A stretch of 14,933 nucleotides of DNA, from the NCBI GenBank assembly GCA_937868555.1, contig CALMNI010000183.1, positions 1 to 14,933 of the forward strand, in the 5' to 3' direction. Within the stretch, counting starts at the first letter, position 1; each line of letters starts with the position of its first letter. The stretch is from an uncultured bacterium (lineage in GTDB: Bacteria; Patescibacteriota; Patescibacteriia; Patescibacteriales; Patescibacteriaceae). A program made the translations under genes and the position numbers. The notes below the pieces were generated by a model. The model searched no databases and had not been told where the DNA came from. It saw only the letters and a list, made by a program, of their open reading frames with translations. Of the stretch, positions 14,683 to 14,933 are shown piece by piece.

Positions 14683-14931
14683 CTATCCTTCAGTATATAG
14701 TTCTTCCAACTTCCAACCAAGATCTTTAGTAAAAAATGCTAAGCGGAAAAAACTGCCGTTATCAGAAACGCTAAAATAATACACTTTGTCCTCGCCTCGG
14801 CCTTCATGATGGACCAAATTTACTTTTTCAACGCGATAAGTTTTATGGTGCCAGCGAAAAAATGCCGGAAAAACTTTGCGGCGGTAAAATTTTACCATCA
14901 CTTCGACTGGCTCATTTATCTTTTCAAACAT
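14683..14931 (-). CDS. Small DUF6504-like protein, dinB partner
   Basis: Encodes 82 residues from ATG at 14931, two bases from the window edge; a longer N-terminus outside the window cannot be excluded. The layout INEPVEV, then PAFFRWHHKTYRVEKV, then KVYYFSVSDNGSFFRLAFF and a final GWKLEELY fits the DUF6504 family, small proteins rich in beta strands often encoded beside Y-family polymerases (ImuB/DinB type). The function of that family is not established, though the neighbourhood suggests a role in translesion DNA synthesis. It precedes dinB in the same direction with a 98-nt spacer holding two hairpins. The assignment rests on pattern and context, so it is moderately sure. Confidence 0.7.
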   Translation of the reverse strand: MFEKINEPVEVMVKFYRRKVFPAFFRWHHKTYRVEKVNLVHHEGRGEDKVYYFSVSDNGSFFRLAFFTKDLGWKLEELYTEG

Positions 14932-14933
14932 AT

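Noticed and set aside
1..14933. CRISPR array, tRNA, rRNA or insertion sequence
   Set aside because: No regularly spaced direct repeats, cloverleaf, rRNA-like stretch, transposase or flanking terminal repeats were noticed. The repetition present comes from paralogous genes.
1..14933. UGA recoded as Gly or Trp
   Set aside because: All Gly and Trp positions in conserved motifs use standard codons and no in-frame UGA interrupts the conserved proteins.

Overview
The window looks like a piece of a bacterial chromosome, most plausibly from the Candidate Phyla Radiation (Patescibacteria). This is an inference from gene style: moderately AT-rich DNA, very tight gene packing, starts without Shine-Dalgarno sequences, a DinB with an internal QLSLF clamp motif next to a DUF6504 protein, and many proteins of about 450-490 residues ending in a PEP-utiliser swivel domain. 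UGA is a stop here, so the recoded Gracilibacteria/Absconditabacteria are unlikely.

Layout. Positions 1-12410 (minus strand) are one uninterrupted array of nine paralogous genes, read from 12410 down to and beyond position 1. Each encodes a different N-terminal/central helical region followed by a C-terminal phosphohistidine swivel domain (PEP-utilizers mobile domain, PF00391 type) with the catalytic histidine kept in all nine. None has the ATP-grasp domain of PEP synthase, PPDK or rifampin phosphotransferase, and none has the PEP/pyruvate TIM barrel. All eight gene junctions are gaps of only 1-4 nt. A near-consensus sigma-70 promoter (TTGACA-17-TACAAT) lies before the first gene, with a 9-bp inverted repeat in the leader.

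Positions 12411-12607 are a divergent control region. Positions 12608-13297 (plus strand) encode a stand-alone IMP cyclohydrolase, the N-terminal half of PurH, starting at TTG behind a good AAGGAG. A hairpin terminator follows at 13317-13347. Positions 13364-14584 (minus) encode a Y-family DNA polymerase IV (dinB), and 14683-14931 (minus) a small DUF6504-like protein. They are separated by a spacer holding two strong hairpins that could refold on each other.

How it may work together (inference). The array looks like one co-expressed set of phospho-carrier or phosphotransferase subunits with diversified recognition regions, which would need a phosphate-donor (ATP-grasp) protein encoded elsewhere. 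The dinB/DUF6504 pair is a translesion synthesis module unrelated to the array. The cyclohydrolase is a lone purine-pathway enzyme sharing only the divergent promoter region with the array.
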